Assembly: GCF_037996825.1 (NCBI RefSeq)
Contig: NZ_JBBNAC010000002.1
Location: 62,001-126,000, forward strand
Reading direction: 5' to 3'
DNA from: Bdellovibrio sp. BCCA
GTDB taxonomy: Bacteria > Bdellovibrionota > Bdellovibrionia > Bdellovibrionales > Bdellovibrionaceae
Length of the DNA: 64,000 nt
Shown here: positions 24,646-33,786 of the stretch, in pieces
Layout: every line of letters starts with the position of its first letter
Numbering within the stretch: the first letter of the stretch is position 1
Translations under genes and position numbers: made by a program
The notes under the pieces: generated by a model
Told to the model about the DNA's origin: nothing
Databases searched by the model: none
Seen by the model: only the letters and a program-made list of their open reading frames with translations

Positions 24646-24981
24646 ATGCGTGTGCGCGTATTTATTGAAGTGAAGAGTGGTAAATGGACGATCTGGAGTG
24701 AAGATGGAAAGAGGCATCTTGGATATAGAAAATCACTTGCTCTCCAGGATGTCGAATTTCATGTTGATCAAAAGAAAAGGGCCCATGTAAAGAAGACTGG
24801 TAAGAGGCTACCTCATGCATGGGCCACAGGAATTCTCACTAAGAAATCTACGCAGACAAGGGACTTTCGCGAAGTTACCTACGACCCGTTTACTCACCGA
24901 TACTTTCAGAAAAGTGGCCGGAAGATTACTAAAGCCAATAGGGCGTCTTTTAGCACTGCTTTAAGGGTATTTGCCATCTAA
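24646..24981 (+). CDS. small basic hypothetical protein
   Basis: A 111-residue, very basic protein (more than 20 Lys/Arg) with an N-terminal beta hairpin (RVRVFIEVKSGKWTIW). Charge and size are compatible with a nucleic-acid-binding protein, but no family is recognised. The ATG at 24646, following GAGGTGTCCT, is preferred to the in-frame start inside the previous gene. It is the last gene of the 22290 operon. Confidence 0.5.
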   Translation: MRVRVFIEVKSGKWTIWSEDGKRHLGYRKSLALQDVEFHVDQKKRAHVKKTGKRLPHAWATGILTKKSTQTRDFREVTYDPFTHRYFQKSGRKITKANRASFSTALRVFAI

Positions 24982-25043
24982 TTTACTTCGTGTTTTCAGC
25001 ACCTTAACCAGTATATTCAGGCTTAGTTTAATTTTACCCTTCA

Positions 25044-25064
25044 AAGTATACCGTAGGTGTACTT
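25044..25064. terminator. inverted repeat in the 24982-25207 gap
   Basis: AAGTATACC-GTA-GGTGTACTT, a 9-bp stem with one G-T pair and a 3-nt loop. It may be a weak terminator for the upstream operon or a protein site; the following sequence is not a U-run. The gap also contains promoter P8. Confidence 0.35.
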
Positions 25065-25106
25065 ATAGTGACAAAGTTAAACCGATCTAATCCTCAGAAT
25101 TTCTTC

Positions 25107-25131
25107 ATCATTTTTGATGTCACCCCATTTA
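25107..25131 (+). promoter_or_regulatory. CCCATTTA-class promoter P8
   Basis: Perfect ATCATTTT at 25107 and CCCCATTTA ending at 25131, offset 17 nt. It is upstream of the secreted protein gene at 25208, with a leader of about 70 nt. Confidence 0.75.
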
Positions 25132-25207
25132 CAAAACAGAGCTGAAAAAGTGCTTTTGTGAGCTAAGTCTCCAATAGCACGAGGCTAACTGTAACTGGGA
25201 GGCTGTT

Positions 25208-27220
25208 ATGGTCATCAAAAGAATACTGGTTGCGATCTTTTTCATGATTGCACACACAAATCCCGCATCTGCGACGGGCGTGGTCATTTCGCCTACTGGT
25301 AGCGGAGTCTTCGCAGCCGACAACGGCACTTCGTCAAGTATTGCAACATCAAATGGCAAACCAGTCGTGAATACCACTGCCGCGATGAACACTGGCACGT
25401 TGGATGTTCTAACTGAAGCCAATACGCCAACAAGTATTGTGAATGTGTACCTGGATAACAAGAACACTCTTGGCAGTGCAGTAAACGTAAATCTCGATCT
25501 TTCAGCAAAATTTAATAAAGCTGCTTCATACGCTCCAGTATCTTCGCAAGACGCTTCTAATGCATTGGTGGTAACTTCTTTTCTCGGCAATATCACAGCT
25601 GACGTTTCTGGTTATGAAGGCCTTGCAGGAAAAAACTCTTCAATGATTTGTGCTGACCGCATCATGGCGGGCGATTACGGAGTTGATGTAAAAACGGCGT
25701 TCGAGGCTCGGCGTCAAGCTGACAGTGCTTTGTCATTGAGTGTGTGTGATGCCACGGATGTAGCGTCCGTTACAAATGCAAAAGCACCAGTTTGTTCGAT
25801 TGGCACCTACGACAATTCTAAAAATGGTCAAAGCTCTCCAATTTTCACGGTGAAAAAAGCTGTGAAGAAAAGAAAGTGTGAACGCGACGTTGCGGTTGGG
25901 TATCAATGTTACCTTCAGACTTATAACTACGAGTGTGGATTTTGGGGAGGTTTGATGACTGGAATTCAAACTACTCCAAAAGCCTTCTCTTACACCATGA
26001 CTGGTCTCATTACTAACAATGCAGGAACAGTAAGTTTTTCTTGGAGATCGAATATTTATCCATCCTCTCCATCTTCTCATCCTAGATTTTCTTCTGCGAC
26101 GAGGCCGAACTTCTATGAAGTTTGTAGTGGCTCATCCGTAGCGACACCAATGGGTACTGGTGCTTACGGTGAGCCCATTTCTGTTTGTTCTGGAAGTGCA
26201 GCAAAGATTCACTCTGCGACGCTTGCTAATCAAGGATCTCTATGGCCAGTTTACGACTATAACACTGGCTCTGATATCAGAGGAAGCTATCCGGCGAAAA
26301 CTGGAAATGTCAGATTCTTCGAATCTTTACAAGGTCCCTTTTCTGGATATTTTGGTTCATTCAAGTCTTTTAAATCGAAACAATCACGACCAACTCACTA
26401 TGAAGTGGCACTCCAATGTCAAAGCAACGGGCCATGGTCAGAAGGTTATACTATTTTTGGATCAGGAAACGTGGAATATAGCGGTGGATGGATAAGTGGA
26501 ACTGGTGCCCCCTTTCGAGTTGGCGATGCTGAATTACAAATCATCGACACAGGTAGCATCTCAAAAACTTGTTCAGCATGGAAAGCAGAGCGTCCAGCCT
26601 ATGACAACTATGAAATCGCTCAATCCGTTTTGAAAACTCAAAAAGAAGTTACTTGGGTTGATGATGCTGTAACCACAACTTGCCCAGCTGGCACGAACGA
26701 TATGGGTCTATCAGACGATTGGTCAAACAATCCTGCGGATTATCAGAACCCTGCAAACCAAGTAAGCATTGACTGTGCTTACGGAACAAACTGCGGCGCT
26801 GGCGTTCAAACTTCTTTCACATCAACTGAGCAACGTGGTGAGATTCTTCGTCCAGATGCCGGAGAAACAGGCTCAATGGGTGGTCGTGTCGATGCTTTAG
26901 TTTACTCATTCACTGGCGTTCAAACTGGATCTGTTACTAACGGGTCAAACGGAACAAACGGCGCTATCGATATCAATGCAGTATCTTCACCGAAGTTCTG
27001 CGCAGACATCAAGAACACGACTGCTGAACAAATTAAAGTCCCAATTCTGAACATTGAAAAAGTCATGTATTTCCCTTGGGATTTGAGGCCTGTTTCATAC
27101 TCGGAATCAAAGACTTTCCCAACTCGCAATCAAACTGATTACTTCAAGATTTATACGGGAATAACAGAACCGTTCCGAGACTATCTGAAACGAGTAAACT
27201 GCCCAACTTGTCCAAGATAG
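25208..27220 (+). CDS. large secreted Cys-containing protein
   Basis: A 670-residue exported protein. The signal peptide (MVIKRILVAIFFMIAH... ASA) has a likely cleavage site before TGVV. The mature N-terminal ~120 residues are Ser/Thr/Asn/Ala-rich and nearly Cys-free, like surface or fibre proteins. The rest carries about 20 Cys, presumably disulphides formed outside the cytoplasm. The C-terminus ends in CPTCPR. No domain is recognised. GGGAGGCTGTT precedes the ATG. It is the first of three large surface-protein genes. Confidence 0.75.
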   Translation: MVIKRILVAIFFMIAHTNPASATGVVISPTGSGVFAADNGTSSSIATSNGKPVVNTTAAMNTGTLDVLTEANTPTSIVNVYLDNKNTLGSAVNVNLDLSAKFNKAASYAPVSSQDASNALVVTSFLGNITADVSGYEGLAGKNSSMICADRIMAGDYGVDVKTAFEARRQADSALSLSVCDATDVASVTNAKAPVCSIGTYDNSKNGQSSPIFTVKKAVKKRKCERDVAVGYQCYLQTYNYECGFWGGLMTGIQTTPKAFSYTMTGLITNNAGTVSFSWRSNIYPSSPSSHPRFSSATRPNFYEVCSGSSVATPMGTGAYGEPISVCSGSAAKIHSATLANQGSLWPVYDYNTGSDIRGSYPAKTGNVRFFESLQGPFSGYFGSFKSFKSKQSRPTHYEVALQCQSNGPWSEGYTIFGSGNVEYSGGWISGTGAPFRVGDAELQIIDTGSISKTCSAWKAERPAYDNYEIAQSVLKTQKEVTWVDDAVTTTCPAGTNDMGLSDDWSNNPADYQNPANQVSIDCAYGTNCGAGVQTSFTSTEQRGEILRPDAGETGSMGGRVDALVYSFTGVQTGSVTNGSNGTNGAIDINAVSSPKFCADIKNTTAEQIKVPILNIEKVMYFPWDLRPVSYSESKTFPTRNQTDYFKIYTGITEPFRDYLKRVNCPTCPR

Positions 27221-27228
27221 ATCAGCAA

Positions 27229-27249
27229 AAGGGGCCATCAGAGCCCCTT
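27229..27249 (+). terminator. hairpin after the secreted protein gene
   Basis: AAGGGGC/GCCCCTT stem of 7 bp with a 7-nt loop, starting 8 nt after the stop at 27220. There is no U-tract, so termination is probably partial and the next lipoprotein gene may be read through. Confidence 0.45.
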
Positions 27250-27288
27250 AGATTTGAAAGTTTAAAGAACTGTTTTTATGGAGGTAAA

Positions 27289-30276
27289 ATGAAACTCTTT
27301 ATTGTTCTACTAACAGCATTATTGTTCGCCGGATGCTCCGGTGGAGGCGGTGGAGGTAGCTCTACACCAACCGTACCTACATATTCTGCTGAATATCAAT
27401 TCCCCGCAAACGATATGCAGCCCGGAGATGGCGAAAGAGTTGTTGAGGCAATCGGTGTTCTTAAGTGCGTCGATACTTCAAGCGGTCAAGAAGTTGATCT
27501 ATCACATTGTCCAATGCCAACCGATAACAAGCCAACTTCGACTCAGCAGTCACCTTCTGGCTTCCGAGATGTTGTCGTTGATGGCGCTACATCAGCTCGC
27601 GAATATGTCGAAGCTGGAAGTGCAGTTTGGATCCTTAAGCCGGAGTTCATCGTTTGTGACTTTTCAAATGGGTACACGGCTGTTGGAGTGACGTGTAAAA
27701 TTCCAGGATATGAATCGGTATATTCAGCGTATTCTTCTCCTACAAAAATACTCGCCTGTGATGGGACAGAACTTTTAACAAGAACTTATCAAACTTGTCG
27801 GAACAATATTACCTTGGAACAAGTTGACGATACTCTTTGTGCAGGACAAACAGATCCAAATCCTACTCAGGAGTACAAATCTCCTGCTGGATTGAGAATC
27901 TTCAATGTTGCTGAAGGAACTCAGACAGTCCAATGTATTGCAGGTCAAGAAAAAGCGGCTGGTACTGTTGTTGATGTTACCTGCACTCTTCCAGATCAGC
28001 ATAAGTCTGGCCTTTCATGTTTGAATGACACATACTCTTCTGTCTTCAGAGACCCGGTAAACAGTAAAACGGCAGTTTGTTCAGGAACAGAAACGCTGAA
28101 TCGAGTTTATGACTATTGTAGAAGAGATCATGACAATGTGGTTGTCGACGGTTCTAAGTGTCCTACGAAAACAACCACTGACAACGTCACTTACAAATCC
28201 CCATATGGAACTCGTCCTCTGAATATCACAAATTCAGATGGTACGGCGTATGAAGAATGCCAAGAGGGTCAAACTACTTTTGCGGCTGTACCAAGTTCAG
28301 TTGTTTGTTTGCCAGGAAACCACGTTAATGGTCTTTCATGCGATTCTGATATTATCGCTTGTACAGGATTAGAAAGTGATGCAATTAAAGCTCTCACTGG
28401 CGATAGAACGTGGAATTCCGGAACTTCGACATACGAGACATGCGTTGCAAGAACTTGCCAAGATGGGCACTACCTAACTGGATCGACATGTTCTGAAGTT
28501 GGTGTTGGATATTATTCTGACACTCTAATTACAAGAACTCAGCGCCTTCAATGTCCAACCAACTCTTCGACATCGTCGACGACATCATCCTTGATCGGAG
28601 ATTGTCTTGCAGTATCCGGCTATTATAAAGTCACTGATACGCAATTTGATCCTGTTGGACTTGGACACTATTCTGGCAATCTAGACAATAATCGAAATGC
28701 ATGTTTAAGTGGCACATATTCTGATATTACTGACGCCTCATCTTGCAAATCGTGCGATAATAAGCCAGCGAACTCAGATACTGTAACCTATGATCCCATG
28801 GAGTATGGAGTTTCCACTAACTCTTGTTCTTATGCTTCGATAACTTGTACCTCGGGATATAAAGATCACAACTATTCATGTCATCCAGTATCATATGTTG
28901 GTCAATATAGCGACTTCTTCAATCCAGACATAACAACTATTTCTTGTTCCGGCACTGAAGATAACCCTCGTACTGTAGATTCTTGCGAAATGCACTACTC
29001 TACGCAAAGTGAGCCTGTAGCAAATTCGTATTGTGAGAGTTTGCCCGAGCGAGGTACAACAACAAGTTCTTCACCTGAGGGTGATGTAACTGAACCAATA
29101 CCTAACGGTTCCGCTACATATCACTGCCTTGCTGGATCCACGACAAAATCAGAAGTTTCAAGAACGTGTGATTCAGGGTACGTTCTTAATGGCCAAAATT
29201 GTGAAATGAAGGTCGAACAACTCACTTTGACTATGCAACATACTTGCGCAAGGCTTAGTGGAGGCAAGGTTAAATGTTGGGGCGACAATACCAACTCACA
29301 AATCGGCGATGGGACAACAGCTCACAGCTTTACTTCGAAACTCACTTCGCCTGATTTTAATTTCAGTCAGTTTTCGTCGGGCTCTGGGTATTCGTGTGGC
29401 CTTTCCGAAGGAGCAGTTTTCTGTATCGGAGCAAATAACTTTGGTAAGCTTGGCGATTCATCAACGACCAACAGAACGACTTATGTACCTAATACCGAAC
29501 AAACTGAAACAATGAAGATCGTGGCTGGTTGGTCACACACATGCGCGATTAATTCAGGTAAAGTAAAGTGCTGGGGAAGAAATAGTAACGGTCAACTTGG
29601 AGACGGCACCACGGTAGATAAAACTCACCCAATGGCATCTACTTATGTGACTGGTATCACTAACGCTACAATGATTTCACTTGGTCAAAACCATACCTGC
29701 GCTCTTGATGGTACGACAATTAAATGTTGGGGATGGAACACCTACGGTCAGCTGGGAAATGGAACCACAACAACCAGCTCGACGCCAGTTGTCGCAATGA
29801 CAAACGCGAAATTCGTAGCATTGGGAGCCAGCCATTCATGCGGTATTGATAACTCAAATGTGGCAAAATGTTGGGGATTGAATACTATGGGGCAGCTCGG
29901 CGATACTACAACAACCAATCGTAGCTCTCCGACGACGGTCAATACTGCTTTGGTGCCTCCTGTAAATTCCATTCACGCAGGCTTCCAACATACATGTGCA
30001 GTTCAGTCCAACAATCAAGTAAAGTGCTGGGGAGCAAATGAGTCTGGACAGTTGGGTAATAACACAACTACTGGGCTTCACACGCCTACACCACAATTGG
30101 TTCAAGGTGGAGCATTGTATACCCAAGTCGTGGCAGGAGGATATCACTCTTGCGGCCTTCGAACGGACGAAAAAACCGTATCCTGTTGGGGCCTCAATGA
30201 TAAAGGTCAGCTGGGTGATGGATCATCAACTCAAAGACTGACCCCGGCGACAACGGTTCAAGGTCTCATCCCTTAA
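27289..30276 (+). CDS. large lipoprotein with Cys-rich modules and RCC1-like repeats
   Basis: A 995-residue lipoprotein: signal sequence, lipobox FAGC (Cys16), then a Gly6 linker. Residues ~40-340 hold at least two tandem Cys modules with a shared core 'C-G-T-E-x-L-x-R-x-Y-x-x-C', loosely like thrombospondin type 1. Residues ~340-650 contain more Cys-rich loops. Residues ~655-995 contain seven RCC1-like blades, each with HTCA and KCWG followed by GQLGDGT. The paired Cys in each blade suggest stapled propellers. ATG at 27289 follows GGAGG. Likely surface-exposed adhesion or interaction protein, by inference. Confidence 0.8.
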   Translation: MKLFIVLLTALLFAGCSGGGGGGSSTPTVPTYSAEYQFPANDMQPGDGERVVEAIGVLKCVDTSSGQEVDLSHCPMPTDNKPTSTQQSPSGFRDVVVDGATSAREYVEAGSAVWILKPEFIVCDFSNGYTAVGVTCKIPGYESVYSAYSSPTKILACDGTELLTRTYQTCRNNITLEQVDDTLCAGQTDPNPTQEYKSPAGLRIFNVAEGTQTVQCIAGQEKAAGTVVDVTCTLPDQHKSGLSCLNDTYSSVFRDPVNSKTAVCSGTETLNRVYDYCRRDHDNVVVDGSKCPTKTTTDNVTYKSPYGTRPLNITNSDGTAYEECQEGQTTFAAVPSSVVCLPGNHVNGLSCDSDIIACTGLESDAIKALTGDRTWNSGTSTYETCVARTCQDGHYLTGSTCSEVGVGYYSDTLITRTQRLQCPTNSSTSSTTSSLIGDCLAVSGYYKVTDTQFDPVGLGHYSGNLDNNRNACLSGTYSDITDASSCKSCDNKPANSDTVTYDPMEYGVSTNSCSYASITCTSGYKDHNYSCHPVSYVGQYSDFFNPDITTISCSGTEDNPRTVDSCEMHYSTQSEPVANSYCESLPERGTTTSSSPEGDVTEPIPNGSATYHCLAGSTTKSEVSRTCDSGYVLNGQNCEMKVEQLTLTMQHTCARLSGGKVKCWGDNTNSQIGDGTTAHSFTSKLTSPDFNFSQFSSGSGYSCGLSEGAVFCIGANNFGKLGDSSTTNRTTYVPNTEQTETMKIVAGWSHTCAINSGKVKCWGRNSNGQLGDGTTVDKTHPMASTYVTGITNATMISLGQNHTCALDGTTIKCWGWNTYGQLGNGTTTTSSTPVVAMTNAKFVALGASHSCGIDNSNVAKCWGLNTMGQLGDTTTTNRSSPTTVNTALVPPVNSIHAGFQHTCAVQSNNQVKCWGANESGQLGNNTTTGLHTPTPQLVQGGALYTQVVAGGYHSCGLRTDEKTVSCWGLNDKGQLGDGSSTQRLTPATTVQGLIP

Positions 30277-30297
30277 TTCAAAAAATGATACTTTTTA

Positions 30298-30323
30298 TGG
30301 GGCAGAGTCGACAATCTGCCCCA
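30298..30323 (+). terminator. hairpin after the RCC1 lipoprotein gene
   Basis: TGGGGCAGA/TCTGCCCCA, a perfect 9-bp stem with an 8-nt loop, starting 21 nt after the stop. No U-run follows. Confidence 0.5.
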
Positions 30324-30375
30324 TTCACTATCGAACAAATATCAATAAAATTCTTTTTATTCTCAGATTATTTTT

Positions 30376-30400
30376 ATCATTTTTTAACTTCCTCCATTTA
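30376..30400 (+). promoter_or_regulatory. CCCATTTA-class promoter P9
   Basis: Perfect ATCATTTT at 30376 and TCCATTTA at 30393-30400, offset 17 nt, upstream of the second RCC1 lipoprotein gene. Confidence 0.7.
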
Positions 30401-30447
30401 GAAAGTAGGGACCACAGGAGTTCCGACTTAACCAAGGAGGATTTTAA

Positions 30448-32826
30448 ATGCTTAAACTTTCACACTGGTTCGTTTCGATTGTGACGTGCCTATTTTTTTC
30501 AGGCTGCGGAGGCGGAGGGGGCGGGGGTTCAGGCGAAGCAAAATCCCCAGCTCCGGAAATTATTCTGGCATCAATTGTTGCTACAGAAAACAATCTCCCC
30601 TCATGCAGTAGTTCCACTGAGAACTACATTTTCTTCGTAAAAGACGTTATTCAACTCAAACAGTGCCGCACTGGCACTTACCACGATATTGATCTAAGCA
30701 ACAAAGGTGTAACCCTTCTCCCGGATGGTGCAAATGACGGCCAAACTGTCGTTTGGAGCGCCTCAGAACAAAAATGGATTGATGCTCCACTACTTCCAGG
30801 TACAACAAGTTCTGAATGTTCTATGACCGTTAAGGAAGGTTATATGGTGATCGGACTAATTGAGGGAAACACTATCACCGTATCCAAAATCGGTGAAATC
30901 TCAAATGGTAGACAAATTACTGTATCTGACGCTACCTGTATGAGCGGCACCGTAGTTTTGACAAATCCAATTGTTTCAGTGTTTTCATGCGAGACAGACT
31001 TCTACAATGATGGAACAAATGCATGTATCGCAGTTGGTAACGGATTCTATCGCCCAGCTGGAACGAGCAATCCATCGCAACGATTTGCTTGCTCTGTTAA
31101 TACTATTGGAGCATCTTCCGCGAACTTCACAAGTTCCGGTAATGGCGCTGATAATTGTTCATACGATTCAGTGACGTGCGGATCCGGTTATGCCAACTCC
31201 AATTCTTTAACATGTGTGGCATCTTGCGATGGCACTTTTTACAGCGACGACTCAAGTGTAGGATATACGGTTAGTTCACTATTAGACGGACAATCAACTG
31301 ATATCACTGTTGACCAAGCATCAAACGGAGTTAGTGGAGACCTTAACAACTTTCAGAACGGATACATAAGAGAAGCTTCGGCTCATATCACTTGTAATGG
31401 TGGAGCTCCAGAAATCACCAGCGAGAATGTTTCAGTAGATATGTGTGACTGGGGTTACTATCAAAATGGCATGGTTTGCGATCAAAATCCAATAGGGATG
31501 TACAATCCGGATCCATATGGCAATCCTTCTTTAATCGCTTCGTGTGAAGTGAACAATCCGAAGATAGATCAAGTTTTATTCACTTCTCCAGGCGGAGCAG
31601 GGGATCAATACTCATGCTCGTATGATATCGTCTCTTGTAAATCTGGATATATCGCAAATGGCGGAAGCTGCATCAATGAATACACTGACGTAGCACTTGT
31701 ACCTGGTGGTACATTCTTCCTTAAACCAAATGGAAAGGTGGATTATGCTGGATACAACCAATTTGACGGCACAAACGGCGCCACACAACCGTCAATCGTT
31801 TCAGTTGCAACTCCATTTGTGGATATCGGCACTGTAACCGGAATGCTCGGAACGAACAGCGGAACAGTTTGCTTTAAGGTACTCGATTCAGGTGTCGTTA
31901 AGATTAAGTGTATGGGTTACAACGGCAGTGGTGAAGTAGGAGTTGGTACTGTAGGTGACATTTATAGTTCTCATCCAGAAAACAATAAACAAACCATTTC
32001 CAACAACAACTTTGTTGCTGGATTAAATGCAGTGAAAGATCTTGCTGTATCTGGAAAAACTTTCTGTGCAATTGCTGATAATGCCGGAACTGACGTTGTT
32101 AAATGTTGGGGAGCTGGCGAAAATTATCTCACTGGCCAAGGGAATACAACAAACATTGGTACGCCTGCTATTGTTGCTGGCACAAACGGCGCCACTGCGA
32201 TCTTCGGTGGAGGATCATCGTTCTGCGCGAAGATGAATGATTTAAGCGTTAAGTGTTGGGGTAAAATGCGAAACGATAGCTCTACGGAAACCACATATCA
32301 AAATCCAACGTCTATTCCAATGTTTGATGGGGCTGATAAGGTGTACGTTGGCGCGGGTTCAACTTGCGTGTCTAAAACTGTTTCGAGCGATACACAGTAT
32401 TACTGTGTCGGCACGAACGACTCTGGAGACTTAGGTCTCGACTGGGATCACTCGGGATGGTTTGCTCTTTCATTGATTCCTGAGCTTACCAATGCCGCAG
32501 CTTTGTTTAAAGGCGGCTACAATAGAAACTTCGCGATTCTTCAAGGAAGTGGTGAGGTTGTTGCTTACGGTTACAACAATCAGAACGGATTAGGAATTCC
32601 AAGCGGAGCCGACTCGTATCTTTTCATGAATGCTCGTGTTCAAAATTTGTCAAATGCGCGAAAGGTTGTTATTGCTCCAAGTGGCAATATTGCCTGCTCA
32701 GTTTATAGTCCAAATAATGACACCCATACTTCTGTAAAATGCTGGGGTGGTGGTAATAATAGCGGACAGATGGCGACAGGATCTACGTTCGGATACGGTC
32801 TTAATTCGGCCACACAAGTTCAATAA
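30448..32826 (+). CDS. second RCC1-like lipoprotein, paralogue of 27289
   Basis: A 792-residue lipoprotein with lipobox FSGC and a Gly7 stretch after Cys20. The architecture mirrors the gene at 27289: Cys-rich EGF-like loops (SCKSGYIANGGSC, TCGSGYANSNSLTC) in residues ~180-410, then degenerate RCC1-like blades (VVKCWGAGENYL, SVKCWGKMRN, SVKCWGGGNNSGQ) to the C-terminus. AAGGAGG precedes the ATG. It has its own promoter (P9) and terminator, so it can be expressed independently of its paralogue. Confidence 0.8.
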   Translation: MLKLSHWFVSIVTCLFFSGCGGGGGGGSGEAKSPAPEIILASIVATENNLPSCSSSTENYIFFVKDVIQLKQCRTGTYHDIDLSNKGVTLLPDGANDGQTVVWSASEQKWIDAPLLPGTTSSECSMTVKEGYMVIGLIEGNTITVSKIGEISNGRQITVSDATCMSGTVVLTNPIVSVFSCETDFYNDGTNACIAVGNGFYRPAGTSNPSQRFACSVNTIGASSANFTSSGNGADNCSYDSVTCGSGYANSNSLTCVASCDGTFYSDDSSVGYTVSSLLDGQSTDITVDQASNGVSGDLNNFQNGYIREASAHITCNGGAPEITSENVSVDMCDWGYYQNGMVCDQNPIGMYNPDPYGNPSLIASCEVNNPKIDQVLFTSPGGAGDQYSCSYDIVSCKSGYIANGGSCINEYTDVALVPGGTFFLKPNGKVDYAGYNQFDGTNGATQPSIVSVATPFVDIGTVTGMLGTNSGTVCFKVLDSGVVKIKCMGYNGSGEVGVGTVGDIYSSHPENNKQTISNNNFVAGLNAVKDLAVSGKTFCAIADNAGTDVVKCWGAGENYLTGQGNTTNIGTPAIVAGTNGATAIFGGGSSFCAKMNDLSVKCWGKMRNDSSTETTYQNPTSIPMFDGADKVYVGAGSTCVSKTVSSDTQYYCVGTNDSGDLGLDWDHSGWFALSLIPELTNAAALFKGGYNRNFAILQGSGEVVAYGYNNQNGLGIPSGADSYLFMNARVQNLSNARKVVIAPSGNIACSVYSPNNDTHTSVKCWGGGNNSGQMATGSTFGYGLNSATQVQ

Positions 32827-32832
32827 AAACAT

Positions 32833-32860
32833 AAAGGGGCAAACAAGCCCCTTTATTTTG
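32833..32860 (+). terminator. intrinsic terminator
   Basis: AAAGGGGC/GCCCCTTT, an 8-bp stem with a 6-nt AAACAA loop followed by ATTTTG, directly after the lipoprotein gene. Confidence 0.75.
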
Positions 32861-32974
32861 AGATTTGTTCAGTTTACGCCAGATCAAGGTCGAGTTTATT
32901 ACGAAGATGCGTCCATTTTGTTGTTTCAGTATTCCATATCTTGTTTATATGAAGTGAAGAGGTTATTAAAAGGT

Positions 32975-33256
32975 ATGGCAAAGAAAAACAAGAACGTAAT
33001 CGGTGAATTTCTAAAGCAAAAACGCATAGCCGCAGGTCTATCCCAAGCTGATGTTGCTGAAAAAATGGGATACTCGACGCCGCAGTTCATTTCAAATTGG
33101 GAAAGGGGAGTTTCTCACCCTCCAATTAATGCTCTTAAAAAGCTAGCTGAAATCTACACAATTCCATACCGTTCATTAAAAAGTGACTTCAGAGAGGCAG
33201 CGATCAAAGACTTCGTCAATTCACTTGATCGTAAGCTCGATAGCGCATTTTCATAG
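32975..33256 (+). CDS. XRE/Cro-CI family transcriptional regulator
   Basis: A 93-residue DNA-binding protein. A full HTH_3 domain spans about 9-65: FLKQKRIAAGLSQADVAEKMG, then STPQFISNWERGVSHPPINAL, then KKLAEIYTIP. No effector or protease domain follows, so it is Cro-like. The ATG at 32975 follows AAAAGGT. It lies near the divergent TTGCAY-N6-RTGCAA operator pair (33478-33525), a plausible target. It is also a candidate binder of the 9-bp operator arrays; neither is shown. Confidence 0.85.
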   Translation: MAKKNKNVIGEFLKQKRIAAGLSQADVAEKMGYSTPQFISNWERGVSHPPINALKKLAEIYTIPYRSLKSDFREAAIKDFVNSLDRKLDSAFS

Positions 33257-33264
33257 TTCCCTTT

Positions 33265-33288
33265 AGGAGATGGTGGTTATCATCTCCT
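33265..33288. terminator. convergent hairpin
   Basis: AGGAGATG/CATCTCCT stem of 8 bp, loop of 8 nt, between the regulator (+) and the small - strand gene, whose stop lies inside it. It probably terminates both directions weakly. Confidence 0.5.
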
Positions 33289-33423
33289 TCCAATTTCTCC
33301 CAGAACTATAGCCAATCCAATGATCACTCCAATTTTTATTGGGCCGTTATTGTCACGCCCATTCGATGCTATGGAATCAATCGGCGTCAAAAGCACAATT
33401 AATACCAGTATCAGTTTTATCAT
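33280..33423 (-). CDS. small exported or membrane peptide
   Basis: A 47-residue protein with a signal-like hydrophobic N-terminus (MIKLILVLIVLLTPIDSIA), a charged middle (SNGRDNNG) and a second hydrophobic stretch (IKIGVIIGLAIVLGEIG). The ATG at 33423 is chosen for its AAGGAGGTTACTA site; longer in-frame versions run into the operator region. It faces the gene at 33538 across the operator pair. Confidence 0.55.
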   Translation of the reverse strand: MIKLILVLIVLLTPIDSIASNGRDNNGPIKIGVIIGLAIVLGEIGRR

Positions 33424-33477
33424 TAGTAACCTCCTTCTCATAATATGCTTACTTTTTAAATAGGCGCCTGATTTAAG

Positions 33478-33525
33478 TTGCATGGATGTATGCAAAATCG
33501 ATAAAGTTTGCACGTTCTGATGCAA
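33478..33525. promoter_or_regulatory. double inverted-repeat operator TTGCAY-N6-RTGCAA
   Basis: TTGCAT-N6-ATGCAA at 33478-33495 and TTGCAC-N6-ATGCAA at 33508-33525, with centres 30 bp apart (about three helical turns). They lie between divergent genes (33423 - and 33538 +). The first overlaps a possible -35 (TTGCAT, 17 nt before ATAAAG). Likely bound by a dimeric HTH repressor such as the XRE protein. Confidence 0.6.
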
Positions 33526-33537
33526 AACAGGAAGAAT

Positions 33538-33780
33538 ATGAAAAGTGAAAATCTGATAGTGCTAGCGAAGGGTAGTGACATAGGGAAGAAAGCTTTTGTG
33601 GTTGGTGAAATATACGTGGGCAAGTACATCGAACCAAAGTCGCTAGTGATCATCTCTGATTTTGATCACAAAGATGAAGCAGAAAAGTTTATCTCAACTA
33701 ACTACTCTGGACACTCAAAATCATCGTCACTAAACTCACCAAGTGCCGATATTTATGGGATTTGGAGCAAGGGGCAATAG
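33538..33780 (+). CDS. small hypothetical protein
   Basis: An 80-residue soluble protein with a beta-like first half (ENLIVLAKGSDIGKKAFVVGEIYVGKYI) and a Ser-rich end. CAGGAAGA precedes the ATG at 33538. It is probably controlled by the double TTGCAY operator. No family is recognised. It is convergent with the ligase gene. Confidence 0.5.
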   Translation: MKSENLIVLAKGSDIGKKAFVVGEIYVGKYIEPKSLVIISDFDHKDEAEKFISTNYSGHSKSSSLNSPSADIYGIWSKGQ

Positions 33781-33786
33781 TTGCCA

